64,000 bases of DNA, from positions 992,001 through 1,056,000 of the forward strand of contig CAWIMW010000001.1 of assembly GCA_963837365.1 (NCBI GenBank). Direction: 5' to 3'. The position numbers and the translations under genes are program-made. Shown piece by piece: positions 45,661-54,122 of the stretch. This DNA comes from CAWBXL01 sp963837365. Its GTDB lineage: Bacteria > Acidobacteriota > Terriglobia > Terriglobales > Acidobacteriaceae. Position 1 is the first letter of the stretch. Each line of letters starts with the position of its first letter. The notes beneath the pieces were generated by a model. It worked only from the letters and a program-made list of their open reading frames with translations. It was not told where the DNA came from and searched no databases.

Positions 45661-46273
45661 TCAGTACCGCCAGCAGGAAGCGGATAATGGGCCACGCGCC
45701 GTTTGCCTCAGGTGTCAACAGGGAATTGGACGATGGTTTCAGTGCATCTTTGCTGCGCGCAAAACCAGCTTGAATCGAGACCGGAGGCAATATCTGTCCC
45801 GCATCTCCAGAAGTCAGACTTGGCGCCCCTGATGAACCGCCCGCGTTTTGATTGACGAATACCTGGATTTTCCCATCAAGCTGGCCACCCAGCGCCTGCG
45901 ACAACTCAGGCATGAAGTGCTTGCCCATCGCCGCCACCAGCTTTTCCAGGAATGGGTTCTCGATTTCCGCATGAGTAGCCCCAGCAATGGACGGAGCATT
46001 TCCGCCGGTGGACTCGATCGAGAAACCGCCACCCGGCTTACGCTCAATGTGAAAGGCAAGGTTGACCTTATTGTTGTTGATGGGGACCTTCAGGCCGGGA
46101 AACTCGGTGGCCAGCGTGGCCATAATCGCGGCCTGGATTTTCTGTTGTAACTCCACACGGGTAGGCGCTTCCAATGGCGGCACACTGGGATCGGTGGCGT
46201 GGGCGATGAATCCGCCTTCGGGCTTGGGTTCGATGCGGTAGGTGAAGTGTGAGATCAGGCGCTTGAGTTCCAT
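45623..46273 (-). CDS. C-tail-anchored hypothetical protein
   Basis: 216 residues with one C-terminal membrane helix (IIRFLLAVLIIGAVIYFF), so it is probably a tail-anchored membrane protein. The soluble part has two related segments (FTYRIEPKPEGGFIAHATD and NLAFHIERKPGGGFSIEST) that look like an internal repeat, plus a Ser/Gly-rich linker. No known family is recognised. The 3' end overlaps the hydrolase gene by 38 bases. Confidence 0.72.
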   Translation of the reverse strand: MELKRLISHFTYRIEPKPEGGFIAHATDPSVPPLEAPTRVELQQKIQAAIMATLATEFPGLKVPINNNKVNLAFHIERKPGGGFSIESTGGNAPSIAGATHAEIENPFLEKLVAAMGKHFMPELSQALGGQLDGKIQVFVNQNAGGSSGAPSLTSGDAGQILPPVSIQAGFARSKDALKPSSNSLLTPEANGAWPIIRFLLAVLIIGAVIYFFRHH

Positions 46274-46893
46274 AGCTGACGGCGATTGTAGCGCGACGGG
46301 CAGCGGCCAATAAGTTACGTCGGTGGTGCGTATTCGCCAAGGCCTCTCCGCTCTTTAGGTGCTGGTACAGGCAGGCCATGGCGTGCGGCCCACATCTCGG
46401 TTGGAAGTATGACTCTGGCAAGGAGCACTTAAGATCAATCTCGGGGTGCACCATTTCTCGCGGGGTTTGCGAGAAGTGGTGCCAAACCACATGCACTGGG
46501 GACGACACAGAAATTATAGCTTCAGTCGCACAAGGAAAAAAATTTGTTCTTCGAGCGAGGTCCCACCCTTCGGGTTGGCTCAGGGCAGGCTGTTTGCCTG
46601 TCAGCAAGCTGATAGGAAATGGCGACGATGCAGATTCGACGTTAAGTTAGGGCGACTCGATTCCCCGAGGGGGCTTTGCGTTTTTCAAAGTGCGGCGACT
46701 GCGGCCATGAGTTTGTGGATTTCCTCTTGCCGGTGCTCCCTGCTGATCGTTCAAAACTTTATGCGGAAGCATTTGATGTTCCCACCATTTCCAAAATCAG
46801 TGGTCAGTCCCTAGACATACTTTACAAGTGTCCCGCGACATCCTTTACACTTACACACGCGCAGAAAAAAGAAGAGAAGAGAGGTAGTCCGTC
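46274..46893. other. Gene-free stretch with a REP-like hairpin and a possible IS end
   Basis: About 620 bases without a convincing gene. GCACCATTTCTCGC (46448-46461) pairs with GCGAGAAGTGGTGC (46469-46482), a hairpin related to 12836-13017. Two 20-base direct repeats starting GTCCC and ending TTTACA lie at 46807-46826 and 46830-46849 (17 of 20 identical). They resemble the terminal repeats of IS481-type elements. No transposase is present. Confidence 0.45.
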
Positions 46894-48426
46894 ATGCTCA
46901 CACGCCGTCGCTTTGTTCGGAATGCTGGCGCTGTCTCCACCGCTCTGGCGATAACTCCTCAAGCAAATTTGCTCCTGGCCCAGTTGGGCTCCAGCACCTA
47001 CCGCAATCCGATTATGGGCGGCGATCATCCCGATGCCAGCCCCATCCGCGTCGGCGACGACTTCTATCTCACACACTCCAGCTTTGACTACGCCCCCGGA
47101 CTGCTGATCTGGCACTCGCGTGACCTGCTCAACTGGCGTCCGGTTGCGGCCGCCCTTCACCAATATCATGGCAGTGTTTGGGCGCCTTATCTCTGCGAGT
47201 ATGAGCGCCAGTTTTACATTTATTTTCCAGCCGACAATCGCCTCCGCGTGGTGCATGCTGAACATCCCACCGGCCCGTGGAGCGATCCCGTCGACCTCGG
47301 CATCAATGCTATCGATCCGGCGCACGTGGCGGAGAATGGCCGCCGCTTCCTCTACATGGCGGGAGGACAGATGGCCGAACTGACAGACGACGGACTCGCG
47401 GTGAAGGTTGCTCCGCGCATCGTGCTCGAACCCTGGCCTATTCCCGCTACCACGCGCATGGAATGCACCTGCCTGGAAGCTCCGAAGCTGCTTCAGCGCA
47501 ACGGCTACTACTATCTGAACGTCGCCGAGGGCGGCACCGCGGGACCGGCGACAAGTCACTCCGTGGTCAGCGCCCGCAGCCGCCACGCCGAAGGCCCGTG
47601 GGAGTTCTCGCCTTACAACCCGGTGGTGCATACCCGCTCGCGTGACGACCGCTGGATGAGTGTGGGACACGGCCGGCTCGTCGATACTCCTGAGGGCAAG
47701 TGGTATATGACCGTTCATTCCTATGAGAACGGCTATCGCACTCTGGGACGCCAACTGTTATTGCTTCCCATCGAGTGGACAGCCGACGGCTGGTTCCGTG
47801 TACCGGCGGGGATCACGGCGGATTCCGCCATTCCCGTACCCATCCGGGGCGCCGGTCAAAAACCTTTGCCTGATCCTTCCGACAACTTCGCCGGACCGGA
47901 ACTGGGACTCCAGTGGGGCTTCTGGCACGAGTACGACGCTTCACGATTTACCGTGGGGAATGGCGCTCTCACGCTGGCGGCCCGCGGCAAATCGCTGGCC
48001 GATACCTCGGTGCTCACCACTGCCGTCGGCGGACACTCTTACACAGTCGAGATGGATGTCGAGATCGAACCCGGTTGCGAATCCGGACTGCTTCTGTTTT
48101 ACAACCCCGACCATACCACCGGCATTCTGCTGGATTCTGACGGCATCGGCGTGAGGTTGGCCAATGGCTATGTCCCCAGCCGTCAGCAGAAGGGTGCGAC
48201 GCGCGCCACATTGCGCGTGGTCAACGACCGGCAGGAAGTGGATTTCTATTTCCGTGTGCCCGGCAAAGACTGGCAGCGAACGCAGGAATCCTCAGAAATT
48301 TCGGGAATGCAGCACAATGTGCTGGGCGGGTTCCTCGATGTGCGGCCTGCGGTTTATGCCAGCGGCTCCGGCAAAGCGACCCTGCGCAATTTTCGCTATT
48401 GGCCGGAGGTGAAAGTACCGGCGTAG
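46894..48426 (+). CDS. GH43-family glycosidase with Tat-type signal
   Basis: 510 residues. An N-terminal twin-arginine-like signal (LTRRRFVRNAGAVSTALAI) suggests export. The five-bladed propeller core has the general base Asp47 (HPDASPIRVGDD), the modulator Asp141 (IDPAHVAENG) and the general acid Glu195 (CLEAPKLL) of GH43, and a C-terminal beta-sandwich (about residues 330-505) like those of beta-xylosidases. It probably releases xylose or arabinose from plant polysaccharides. A downstream VapBC pair is unrelated. Confidence 0.9.
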   Translation: MLTRRRFVRNAGAVSTALAITPQANLLLAQLGSSTYRNPIMGGDHPDASPIRVGDDFYLTHSSFDYAPGLLIWHSRDLLNWRPVAAALHQYHGSVWAPYLCEYERQFYIYFPADNRLRVVHAEHPTGPWSDPVDLGINAIDPAHVAENGRRFLYMAGGQMAELTDDGLAVKVAPRIVLEPWPIPATTRMECTCLEAPKLLQRNGYYYLNVAEGGTAGPATSHSVVSARSRHAEGPWEFSPYNPVVHTRSRDDRWMSVGHGRLVDTPEGKWYMTVHSYENGYRTLGRQLLLLPIEWTADGWFRVPAGITADSAIPVPIRGAGQKPLPDPSDNFAGPELGLQWGFWHEYDASRFTVGNGALTLAARGKSLADTSVLTTAVGGHSYTVEMDVEIEPGCESGLLLFYNPDHTTGILLDSDGIGVRLANGYVPSRQQKGATRATLRVVNDRQEVDFYFRVPGKDWQRTQESSEISGMQHNVLGGFLDVRPAVYASGSGKATLRNFRYWPEVKVPA

Positions 48427-48441
48427 GAATTTCATTTCCTT

Positions 48442-48810
48442 TTAAGCCAAACCAGCATGAATCCCGAGCCCTTCAGCCACCTTGCGGAGCGGCTTGTCCT
48501 TTGTCCACAGGAGTACTGACGGATTGAGGAAGACAGCTGCGATCAGGTGTGCATCGGTCAGCCCGATGCCGAGGCTATACAAACGGCGGGCCTCAATCAT
48601 CGAACGCACTTCATTCAGCTGCGCCATCCGCACCTGCGGTAACAGATCCAGCAGGGCAAGCGTCTTAGTGCGATGTTGCAATGATCCAAGGGCAAGTTCC
48701 GCGATGATGAAGGGATGGACCACAATGCGGCCCTGCCCCAGCTGCATACGCATTTCCTGGTTGCCAGCGCGTAGGTGGTCGATCCAAACGGATGTGTCGG
48801 CGAGAATCAA
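48442..48810 (-). CDS. vapC: VapC-like PIN-domain toxin
   Basis: 122 residues with the PIN pattern: Asp5 in ILADTSVWIDHL, the acidic EVRSMIEARRL and the C-terminal LTDAHLIAAVF with the conserved Asp. PIN toxins cleave RNA (often tRNA or rRNA) when the antitoxin is lost. The start overlaps the last codon of the antitoxin by four bases, so the pair is a classical VapBC operon with antitoxin first. Confidence 0.9.
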   Translation of the reverse strand: MILADTSVWIDHLRAGNQEMRMQLGQGRIVVHPFIIAELALGSLQHRTKTLALLDLLPQVRMAQLNEVRSMIEARRLYSLGIGLTDAHLIAAVFLNPSVLLWTKDKPLRKVAEGLGIHAGLA

Positions 48811-49010
48811 CTCGAGCGTACTCTGCGGCGGGGAATATTCTTCAAGGCCGGCATAGTGCCTCCGAGAGACGCCAGCCGGCGAGCGCTTTCCCGCTCGATG
48901 AGTGCTTTGAGGGCCTCACGAACCAGGGCGGTTTTTTCCTCTACTCCAGTGAACTCCTGGGCAATGCGTACGAGGTCATCATCCAGAGCAAGAGTCGTTC
49001 TCATAGGCAC
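48807..49010 (-). CDS. vapB: VapB-like antitoxin
   Basis: 67 residues from a GTG (or two codons later from ATG). MRTTLALDDDLVRIAQEFTG and EKTALVREALKALIERES resemble the VapB antitoxins of the type II VapBC group: an N-terminal DNA-binding segment and a toxin-binding tail ending in RRRVRSS. It is expected to repress its own promoter. It lies directly upstream of vapC, overlapping by four bases. Confidence 0.88.
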   Translation of the reverse strand: MPMRTTLALDDDLVRIAQEFTGVEEKTALVREALKALIERESARRLASLGGTMPALKNIPRRRVRSS

Positions 49011-49369
49011 TTATTATAACATCAAATGATGCTTATTTTTGTGCCTATTTTTGGGCCTAGGAAATCTGGGGGTTTGGTCGTGATTGTGACCATCTTCTAC
49101 GAATATTCTATCCTCCGACAAAAACATCCCTCGGAGCCCGGTCCACTCTTCCTCATTCCAACCGGGAGGGGAGGCTGGCCCACGCTTGCCCGGTTTCTCA
49201 CTCCCTCATCAACTGAGGCTGCCCCACCCCTTAGCGTTCCAAAGGGCAGGTTTCCAGCCATCCCTGAAACGTTTCCCCCACCAATCCCACTATCCCGCAT
49301 AACAAGGGTCGGTGCTCATGCCCTTAAGCTTGAACGCCCACCCATGTTGCTCAGATGAGAGGAGGAACT
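49011..49369. other. Gene-free stretch between VapBC and the cysteine protease
   Basis: About 360 bases. It should contain divergent promoters for vapBC and for the protease operon. An AT-rich stretch at 49011-49052 with repeated GTGCCTAT-like words is near the vapB start. A GAGGAGG ribosome site ends the gap. No other structure was identified. Confidence 0.4.
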
Positions 49370-49954
49370 ATGCGAACGATCAGTACAGGAGCCTGCATGG
49401 CTCTTGTCCTCTTCACTGTGGGTTGCTGCAATCCTGGAAACATCGGATCGGTCCCGGTTACTTTGAACGGACAGCAAACCGGCATGTGGTGCTGGGCGGC
49501 CAGCGGACAGATGACGATGAACTACCTGCATTCAGCCTCCAACGTCCAACAATGTGACGAGGCCAACAAACGCTTCGGACGCAACGACTGCTGCAATTCG
49601 CCCACGCCGAATGCTTGCGTGACTGGCGGGTGGCCGGAATATCCCAAATACAACTTCAAGGCCGATACCACTTCGAATGCTCCCTTGACCTGGGACCAGG
49701 TCAAGAGCCAGATCTACTGCGCCAAAAAGCCCTTCGCCTTTGCGTGGCATTGGAATACCGGTGGCGGACACATGATGGTTGCCACTGGCTATGTGACCAT
49801 TGACGGAACAAACTATGTAAGTGTGAATAATCCATGGCCTCCAACCTCAGGCGTTCAGGAAGTTGATACCTACGAGGAATATGTTGGTGGCGCCGGTTAC
49901 GACCACACTCACTGGGACGACTACTACAACATCACCTACACGGGAGGACCATAA
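49370..49954 (+). CDS. Papain-like cysteine protease lipoprotein
   Basis: 194 residues from MRTISTGACM with GAGGAGG upstream. A lipobox LFTVGC (Cys19) marks it as a lipoprotein. The papain-like triad is readable: Cys41 in GMWCWAAS, His134 in GGGHMMVATGY, and Asn in SVNNPWPP (153 or 154), the pattern of the C39-like/Peptidase_C39_2 type. Several additional cysteines (QQCDEA, DCCNSP, NACV) may form disulfides. The surface location suggests cleavage of an exported substrate. It is co-transcribed with the following lipoprotein. Confidence 0.82.
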   Translation: MRTISTGACMALVLFTVGCCNPGNIGSVPVTLNGQQTGMWCWAASGQMTMNYLHSASNVQQCDEANKRFGRNDCCNSPTPNACVTGGWPEYPKYNFKADTTSNAPLTWDQVKSQIYCAKKPFAFAWHWNTGGGHMMVATGYVTIDGTNYVSVNNPWPPTSGVQEVDTYEEYVGGAGYDHTHWDDYYNITYTGGP

Positions 49955-49955
49955 C

Positions 49956-50585
49956 ATGCGCTCCCAAATCTTGATCTGTGGTTTACTTTTGTCCATGATG
50001 GCGTGCGAAAAGGCGGAACCGCCCAAGCCTCCATCCACACAACCCCAGGAAGCGGCCACCACCGCCATTGGTGTGTTGCAGAAGATGGTCAACGAGTCGA
50101 ACTTTCGCGATCTGGGTTTTGATTCGCTCGACCAGGTAAAGCAGGCTCAACCCGGACAGCCGCTCAAGGTCTTCGAAATTGGGCTCGACCAACTCAAAGG
50201 CTATAAGGCGGAGACAAATCCGGACAGCTTGCTCCTGCAAAGCTCCAAAACCATCTATCCCGTTGAGGTCAATGGGCAGGTGAAGTCTTCGTTCACTGTC
50301 AACCATCGGGAGAACGGATACCAGGCTTCAAGCTTCGGCAACGCTGCGATCATCAAGAGTCTCTCGCAGTATCGCCAGTCAGGGGTGGTGGGGAATGATT
50401 TTGTTGTCCGCGTTCCCGCTTTCAACATGTACTACCTGGGAAGACGAATTGAGAACCGGTTGCTGTTGGTTCCCATCATTGACGATCCCAGACTGAAGCT
50501 GAAACCGGGCGAAGCAGTTCCGGCACAAACTGTGCTGGAGCAGCTTGTCCCGCTAGCCAACGCTTACAACGGCCTGCCCATGTAA
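49956..50585 (+). CDS. Lipoprotein partner of the cysteine protease
   Basis: 209 residues starting MRSQILICGLLLSMMAC, with a lipobox ending at Cys17. The mature part begins with a Pro/Gln-rich linker, then an alpha-beta domain with KVFEIGLDQLKGYKAE and GNAAIIKSLSQY. No family is recognised. It starts one base after the protease gene, so they are surely one operon. It could be a chaperone, inhibitor or substrate of the protease (inference). Confidence 0.7.
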   Translation: MRSQILICGLLLSMMACEKAEPPKPPSTQPQEAATTAIGVLQKMVNESNFRDLGFDSLDQVKQAQPGQPLKVFEIGLDQLKGYKAETNPDSLLLQSSKTIYPVEVNGQVKSSFTVNHRENGYQASSFGNAAIIKSLSQYRQSGVVGNDFVVRVPAFNMYYLGRRIENRLLLVPIIDDPRLKLKPGEAVPAQTVLEQLVPLANAYNGLPM

Positions 50586-50609
50586 GCCCTAACGGCAAGG
50601 AAAGTCCAC

Positions 50610-50643
50610 TACCCCATCTTTGACGCCGGTCTAAGGTGGGGTA
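50610..50643 (+). terminator. Hairpin after the cysteine protease operon
   Basis: TACCCCATCTT (50610-50620) pairs with AAGGTGGGGTA (50633-50643) with one mismatch. It is 25 bases after the lipoprotein stop. There is no clear T-run, so the termination role is likely but not certain. Confidence 0.5.
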
Positions 50644-50806
50644 TCCAATTTGGGAAACCCAGGAGCAGTTCTTCCTCCTTAATTGTAATTACCCACCTTC
50701 AGGGCTGAATCTTTCCGTCCGTAACGCTACAATACAGAGTGCTCACCATTGTTAGCGCCTTGACAATCCCAGCATTCCCAGTAAAACGGCGAAAGGAAAG
50801 ACTTCC

Positions 50807-51979
50807 GTGATTATCGGTGTGCCTAAAGAAAGTTATCCAGGGGAGCGGCGGGTCGCGCTGGTGCCATTGGTAGTTCCGCCGCTGATCAAAGCGGGCTTCG
50901 AAGTATTAATACAAGCCGGTGCCGGAACAGAAGCTGGATATCTGGACGCGCACTATGTGGATAAGGGTGCGAAGATCGCGCCGGATCGGGCTGCCGTATT
51001 TGGTACAGCAGACATTGTGGTCCAGGTTCTTTGCTATGGCTCGAATGATGTGAATGGCGAAGTTGATTTGCCGCTCCTTCGCAAAGGACAAACGCTCATC
51101 GGGTTTTTGCGGCCATTCGGATCTGCTGAAGTAATCCAAAAAATTGCTAGCACCGGAGTAACGGCGTTCTCGGTAGAACTAGTGCCCCGCACCACCCGCG
51201 CACAAAGTATGGACGCACTTTCTTCCATGGGTACAATCTGCGGATACAAAGCAGTTTTGCGCGCTGCCGACAGTCATCCGAGAATTTTTCCCATGCTGAC
51301 CACCGCAGCAGGGACCATCACTCCAGCGCGCGTCCTCATCATGGGTGCTGGGGTCGCTGGTCTCCAGGCCATCGCCACCGCCCGGCGCCTGGGTGCAGTA
51401 GTCTCTGCCTATGACCTCCGCCCTGCGGCCAAAGAGCAGGTGCAAAGTTTGGGCGGCCGTTTCGTCGAACTCCCCATCGAAGCGAAAGACGCTCAGGATG
51501 AACGCGGCTACGCCCGCGCGCAGGACGAAAGTTTCTACAACCGCCAGCGCGAGCTTTTGGGCAACGTAGTGGCGGAACAAGATGTGGTAATCACCGCTGC
51601 GGTAATTCCAGGAAAGAAATCGCCAATTCTTGTGACCACCGACATGGTGAAGCGAATGGCGCCAGGGTCGGTGATTTTTGATCTGGCGTCAGAGCGAGGC
51701 GGCAATTGTGAACTCACACAGATGGGAAAAACCGTGGTGGAATACGGCGTCACCATCATCGGAGAGATCAATCTGGCGACGGGTGTCCCGTACCACGCCA
51801 GCCAGATGTATGCCCGTAACATTACCTCGTTTCTGCAATACATTATGAAGGACGGCAAGGCGCAACTGAACCTGGAAGACGAAATCGTCCGCGACACCCT
51901 GGTGACGCGCGATGGTGCAGTGGTCAACAAACGCGTGCGCGAGTTCTTCTCGCTGCCCGCCTTGCAGGAGGCCCGATGA
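50807..51979 (+). CDS. pntA: NAD(P) transhydrogenase alpha subunit, soluble part
   Basis: 390 residues from a GTG with GAAAGGAAAG upstream. The NAD-binding domain I is clear: IGVPKESYPGERRVALVP at the start, RTTRAQSMDALSSMGTICGYKA and VLIMGAGVAGLQAIATARRLG with the Rossmann motif. It transfers hydride between NADH and NADP in a proton-driven enzyme. Here the alpha chain is split into this soluble gene and a separate membrane gene, as in many bacteria. Its stop overlaps the next start as ATGA. Confidence 0.93.
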   Translation: MIIGVPKESYPGERRVALVPLVVPPLIKAGFEVLIQAGAGTEAGYLDAHYVDKGAKIAPDRAAVFGTADIVVQVLCYGSNDVNGEVDLPLLRKGQTLIGFLRPFGSAEVIQKIASTGVTAFSVELVPRTTRAQSMDALSSMGTICGYKAVLRAADSHPRIFPMLTTAAGTITPARVLIMGAGVAGLQAIATARRLGAVVSAYDLRPAAKEQVQSLGGRFVELPIEAKDAQDERGYARAQDESFYNRQRELLGNVVAEQDVVITAAVIPGKKSPILVTTDMVKRMAPGSVIFDLASERGGNCELTQMGKTVVEYGVTIIGEINLATGVPYHASQMYARNITSFLQYIMKDGKAQLNLEDEIVRDTLVTRDGAVVNKRVREFFSLPALQEAR

Positions 51980-52263
51980 ACCTGATCGATGACTTATTTA
52001 TCTTCATGCTCGCTTGTTTCATAGGCTTCGAAGTGATCCGCCGTGTCTCCCCGCTGTTGCACACACCGCTGATGTCGTTGACCAACGCCCTCGATGCCAT
52101 AGCTGTAGTAGGCGCAATCGTGCTGGCCGGAGAACATAAGACCACCTACGCCACCATTCTCGGCACCATCGCCATTGTCGCCGCCACCAGTAACGTAGTC
52201 GGTGGGTTCCTGATCACTGACCGCATGTTGAAAATGTTTAAAAGCAGCCGCCCCACAAAATAA
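51976..52263 (+). CDS. NAD(P) transhydrogenase alpha subunit, membrane part
   Basis: 95 residues with three or so membrane helices (LFIFMLACFIGFEVIRRVSPLL, TNALDAIAVVGAIVLAG, IAIVAATSNVVGGFLITDRML). This is the membrane domain of the alpha chain (PntA2) in the split arrangement. Start and stop overlap both neighbours, so the three genes are one operon. Confidence 0.93.
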   Translation: MNLIDDLFIFMLACFIGFEVIRRVSPLLHTPLMSLTNALDAIAVVGAIVLAGEHKTTYATILGTIAIVAATSNVVGGFLITDRMLKMFKSSRPTK

Positions 52264-53660
52264 TGAACGAGCTAGCCACCAGTCCCTACGTCATCGAAGT
52301 CATCTACTTAATCGCCAGCGCTCTGTTCATCCTGTCACTGAAGTGGATGAGTTCTCCCACCACCGCCCGCCACGGAGTCTGGGCCGGCGAGTTGGGCATG
52401 CTGCTGGCGATAGCCGGAACGCTCCTGCATCACGACATCGTCAGCTACAAGTGGGTGATCGTCGGATTGGTGCTGGGATCAGGCATCGGCATCCCTCTCG
52501 GCTATGTGCAAATGACCGCCGTCCCACAGCGGACGGCTTTAAGCCACGCCTTCGGTGCCCTGTGCGTAACGCTGGTCGGTGCGGCTGAATATTATTTGCA
52601 GGCGCCGCATGTGCCTCGTTTCACCATGAGCGTGCTGGCAGCGGAGGTCATTCTCGGAGGGCTCACCTTCACCGGAAGTTTGATGGCCGCAGGCAAGCTG
52701 CAAGAAATCTTGCCCCAGCGCCCGCTTACCTATAAAGGACAGAATGTAGTCAACCTGGGATTGCTGCTGGTCGCGATCGGATTGTCGGTCTATCTGGTAA
52801 TCCATCCCGAAGCCAGCCATCTTTTTCCCATCATCATCGCCATTGCGGTCACCTTCGGTGTGCTGCTGGTCATTCCTATCGGCGGAGCGGACATGCCCAC
52901 GGTCATCTCCCTGTTGAACGCGTATGCCGGACTTTCCGCAGCGGCCATGGGTTTTGTCCTCAATAACAAACTACTGATCATCGCCGGCGCGCTGGACGGC
53001 TCCTCTGGACTCATCCTCTCGGTCATCATGTCAAAAGCCATGAACCGGTCGTTTACCAACGTATTGTTCGGGGCCTTCGGACAAGTCCAAACTGCCGCTG
53101 CTGGTACGCAAGAAGCGAAGCCGGTGCGCAGCGCCACGGCCGAAGAAGCCGCCGCCATCCTCTCAGCCGCCAACAAAGTAGTGATCGTCCCCGGATATGG
53201 CATGGCTGTAGCCCAGGCGCAGCACAAAGTCCGTGAACTGTACGACGCTCTTACCAAACGTGGCGTGGATGTGCGCTTCGCGATCCACCCGGTAGCCGGA
53301 CGTATGCCAGGGCACATGAACGTGTTGCTGGCCGAAGCCGACATTCCCTACGACCGTCTGATGGATATGGAAGACATCAACGGAGATTTCCCCCAGACCG
53401 ACGTGGCCCTGGTGATCGGCGCGAATGACGTCACCAACCCATCCGCCCGGACGGACACCACCAGTCCGATCTACGGCATGCCAATTCTGGACGTAGATAA
53501 AGCTCATACCGTGATGGTCATCAAGCGAGGCATGAGCCCAGGCTTCGCGGGAATTGATAATCCGCTCTATTACCTGGATCGCACCTTAATGCTGTTCGGC
53601 GATGCCAAAGCTTTTGTAGGAAGTATTATGCGGGAACTAACCGGCGGGGGACACAGCTAA
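52263..53660 (+). CDS. pntB: NAD(P) transhydrogenase beta subunit
   Basis: 465 residues. About nine membrane helices (residues ~10-270) lead to the NADP-binding domain III, seen as VVIVPGYGMAVAQAQHKVREL and VALVIGANDVTNPSARTD, and IKRGMSPGFAGIDN near the end. It forms the proton channel with PntA2. It starts on the stop codon of the preceding gene. A strong hairpin follows downstream. Confidence 0.95.
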   Translation: MNELATSPYVIEVIYLIASALFILSLKWMSSPTTARHGVWAGELGMLLAIAGTLLHHDIVSYKWVIVGLVLGSGIGIPLGYVQMTAVPQRTALSHAFGALCVTLVGAAEYYLQAPHVPRFTMSVLAAEVILGGLTFTGSLMAAGKLQEILPQRPLTYKGQNVVNLGLLLVAIGLSVYLVIHPEASHLFPIIIAIAVTFGVLLVIPIGGADMPTVISLLNAYAGLSAAAMGFVLNNKLLIIAGALDGSSGLILSVIMSKAMNRSFTNVLFGAFGQVQTAAAGTQEAKPVRSATAEEAAAILSAANKVVIVPGYGMAVAQAQHKVRELYDALTKRGVDVRFAIHPVAGRMPGHMNVLLAEADIPYDRLMDMEDINGDFPQTDVALVIGANDVTNPSARTDTTSPIYGMPILDVDKAHTVMVIKRGMSPGFAGIDNPLYYLDRTLMLFGDAKAFVGSIMRELTGGGHS

Positions 53661-53690
53661 ACAGTTTGGTATTGCCTTTGAGTTTGATGG

Positions 53691-53721
53691 TGTGGGGGGC
53701 GGCGACTCGCCCGCCCCCACA
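53691..53721. terminator. Bidirectional terminator-like hairpin after pntB
   Basis: TGTGGGGGGCGGCG (53691-53704) pairs with CGCCCGCCCCCACA (53708-53721) around ACT with minor mismatch. It sits between the convergent pntB and HTH genes. No T-run is obvious. Confidence 0.5.
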
Positions 53722-53751
53722 CAACCCTGGATAAATATTGCGGCCAATGAT

Positions 53752-53988
53752 TTAAGCCAGGGCGGGTTTAATTACGTTTTCGTTATGCAACGAATCCCCG
53801 CGCCCCGGACGGCTTAGCGACTGCACACAAATCACCCGGCGGCTGCTGGGCAGTTCCCGCCAGTGGATCCAACTGCGGTCCATCCAGTAATAAATGGTCG
53901 AGCGGCTCACCCCAGCTGTTTTGACCGCCTTGAAAACCGGAAGAAACTCCGTTTCCTTACTGCACTGCTCACAGAAAAAAGTAGACAT
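53752..53988 (-). CDS. Small CxxC-containing helix-turn-helix protein
   Basis: 78 residues. An N-terminal CEQCSKETEFLPVFKA gives a possible zinc-binding pair, followed by an HTH-like segment KTAGVSRSTIYYWMDRSW, reminiscent of MerR/AlpA-type or excisionase-type DNA-binding domains. The C-terminal half is basic. The function is unknown. It is convergent with pntB. Confidence 0.7.
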   Translation of the reverse strand: MSTFFCEQCSKETEFLPVFKAVKTAGVSRSTIYYWMDRSWIHWRELPSSRRVICVQSLSRPGRGDSLHNENVIKPALA

Positions 53989-54122
53989 GGCCCGACTTTC
54001 CTCAAGGATGCAAATTGGCCAGATATGTTTAAGGTAAAATCAACGGCACGCGCTGTCACAAACCAGTGAAGATTTTCCGGTTTGTGTAACAAATTGTGCG
54101 CGCGCGGTCGAAAAACAATTAC

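Noticed and set aside
46676..46954. Possible small CxxC zinc-ribbon ORF (FSKCGDCGHEF) from a TTG start
   Set aside because: It runs into the GH43 start, has no ribosome site, covers the presumed IS end, and has no conserved continuation.
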